From: Alphaproteobacteria bacterium
GTDB lineage: Bacteria > Pseudomonadota > Alphaproteobacteria > Rhodobacterales > Rhodobacteraceae
Assembly (NCBI GenBank): GCA_003696705.1
Contig: RFGD01000427.1
Location: 1-6,131, forward strand
DNA: 6,131 bases
Direction of reading: 5' to 3'
The translations under genes were made by a program, and so were the position numbers. A model generated the notes under the pieces. The model did not search any database and was not told where the DNA came from. It saw only the letters and a program-made list of their open reading frames with translations. Below, in pieces: positions 5,606-6,131 of the stretch (position 1 is its first letter; every line of letters begins with the position of its first letter).

Positions 5606-6131
5606 CAGCGGGCGAGGCGTCGGGCGACCGGCTTGGCGCGGCGCTGATGGCAGGTCTTAGGCGACTGTCGCCCGATGTTTCCCTTGCCGGCATCGGCGGG
5701 CCCGAGATGGGGGCCGCCGGGCTCCGGAGCCTTTTCCCCATGGAAGAGCTTTCGGTGATGGGCATCGCCGAGGTGCTGCCGCGGCTTCGCCGGCTCCTTG
5801 CCCGCATCGACGAGACGGCCCGCCGCGTGGCCGAGGAACGGCCCGACGTCCTTGTGACCATCGACAGCCCGGATTTCTCGTTGCGGGTGGCGCGGCGGGT
5901 GCGCGCCATGGCGCCCGGAATTCCGATCGTGCACTATGTCGCGCCCTCGGTCTGGGCATGGCGGCCGGGCCGGGCGCGCCGGCTGCGCGGGCGCGTCGAC
6001 CGCGTTCTTGCGCTCTTGCCCTTCGAACCGCCGTATCTCGAGGACGCAGGCGTTCCCTGCACCTTCGTCGGCCACCCGGTCGTGGCCGAGCCGGTTGCCA
6101 CACCGGCCGAGGCCTCGGCGTTTCGCGATAC
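5590..6131 (+). CDS. lpxB: Lipid-A-disaccharide synthase LpxB, 5' part (runs off the window)
   Basis: LpxB (glycosyltransferase family 19) condenses UDP-2,3-diacylglucosamine with lipid X to form the lipid A disaccharide at the inner face of the cytoplasmic membrane, so it uses the product of LpxI directly. About 180 of the usual ~380-390 codons are present and the frame stays open to the window edge. Family motifs appear in order: RVFLTAGEASGD (2-13), GIGGPEM (34-40), MEELSVMGIAEVLPRL (51-66), TIDSPDF (90-96), HYVAPSVWAWRPGR (115-128), LLPFE (142-146) and FVGHP (159-163). The start is GTG 5590, preceded by GAGAGG (5577-5582) at good spacing, and it places the GEASGD motif at the usual distance from the N-terminus. 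The first 16 bases overlap the end of lpxI, indicating translational coupling. Confidence 0.96.
   Translation, partial: MRVFLTAGEASGDRLGAALMAGLRRLSPDVSLAGIGGPEMGAAGLRSLFPMEELSVMGIAEVLPRLRRLLARIDETARRVAEERPDVLVTIDSPDFSLRVARRVRAMAPGIPIVHYVAPSVWAWRPGRARRLRGRVDRVLALLPFEPPYLEDAGVPCTFVGHPVVAEPVATPAEASAFRD

Overview
The window is the start of an outer-membrane biogenesis operon from a GC-rich alphaproteobacterium, most likely of the Rhodobacterales type. Three things support this: the strong G/C bias at third codon positions, the gene order bamA-skp-fabZ-lpxA-lpxI-lpxB, and the use of LpxI (the DUF1009-family UDP-2,3-diacylglucosamine hydrolase) instead of LpxH. The taxonomic placement is inferred from gene order and protein character, not from a database match.

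Layout: positions 1-61 are the 3' part of a tRNA-Leu(CAA) cut by the window edge. Positions 62-420 hold a possible tiny membrane protein (203-289), a strong intrinsic terminator (about 311-358) and, overlapping the end of its T-rich tail, a candidate promoter with a perfect TTGACA box. From 421 to the right edge everything is on the + strand and tightly packed: bamA (421-2754), skp/ompH (2756-3406, one base after bamA), a 90-base gap, fabZ (3497-3952), lpxA (3958-4755), lpxI (4760-5605), and the first ~180 codons of lpxB (from GTG 5590, overlapping lpxI by 16 bases and running off the window).

How the genes work together: BamA and the periplasmic chaperone Skp deliver and insert outer-membrane beta-barrel proteins. 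FabZ supplies acyl-ACP precursors by dehydrating 3-hydroxyacyl-ACP, and competes for the same 3-hydroxyacyl-ACP pool that LpxA uses. LpxA, LpxI and LpxB carry out the first, fourth and fifth steps of lipid A synthesis. The operon thus couples protein and LPS supply for the outer membrane. Two genes often found in such clusters are not here: rseP is not upstream of bamA (a tRNA and terminator lie there instead), and lpxD is not between skp and fabZ.

I see no mobile element, CRISPR array, phage gene or unknown multigene system. This is a core housekeeping region. The points most worth checking are the lineage-specific LpxA active-site residues, the small ORF before the terminator, and the structured skp-fabZ gap. 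Very long open frames on the opposite strand are by-products of GC-rich codon use.
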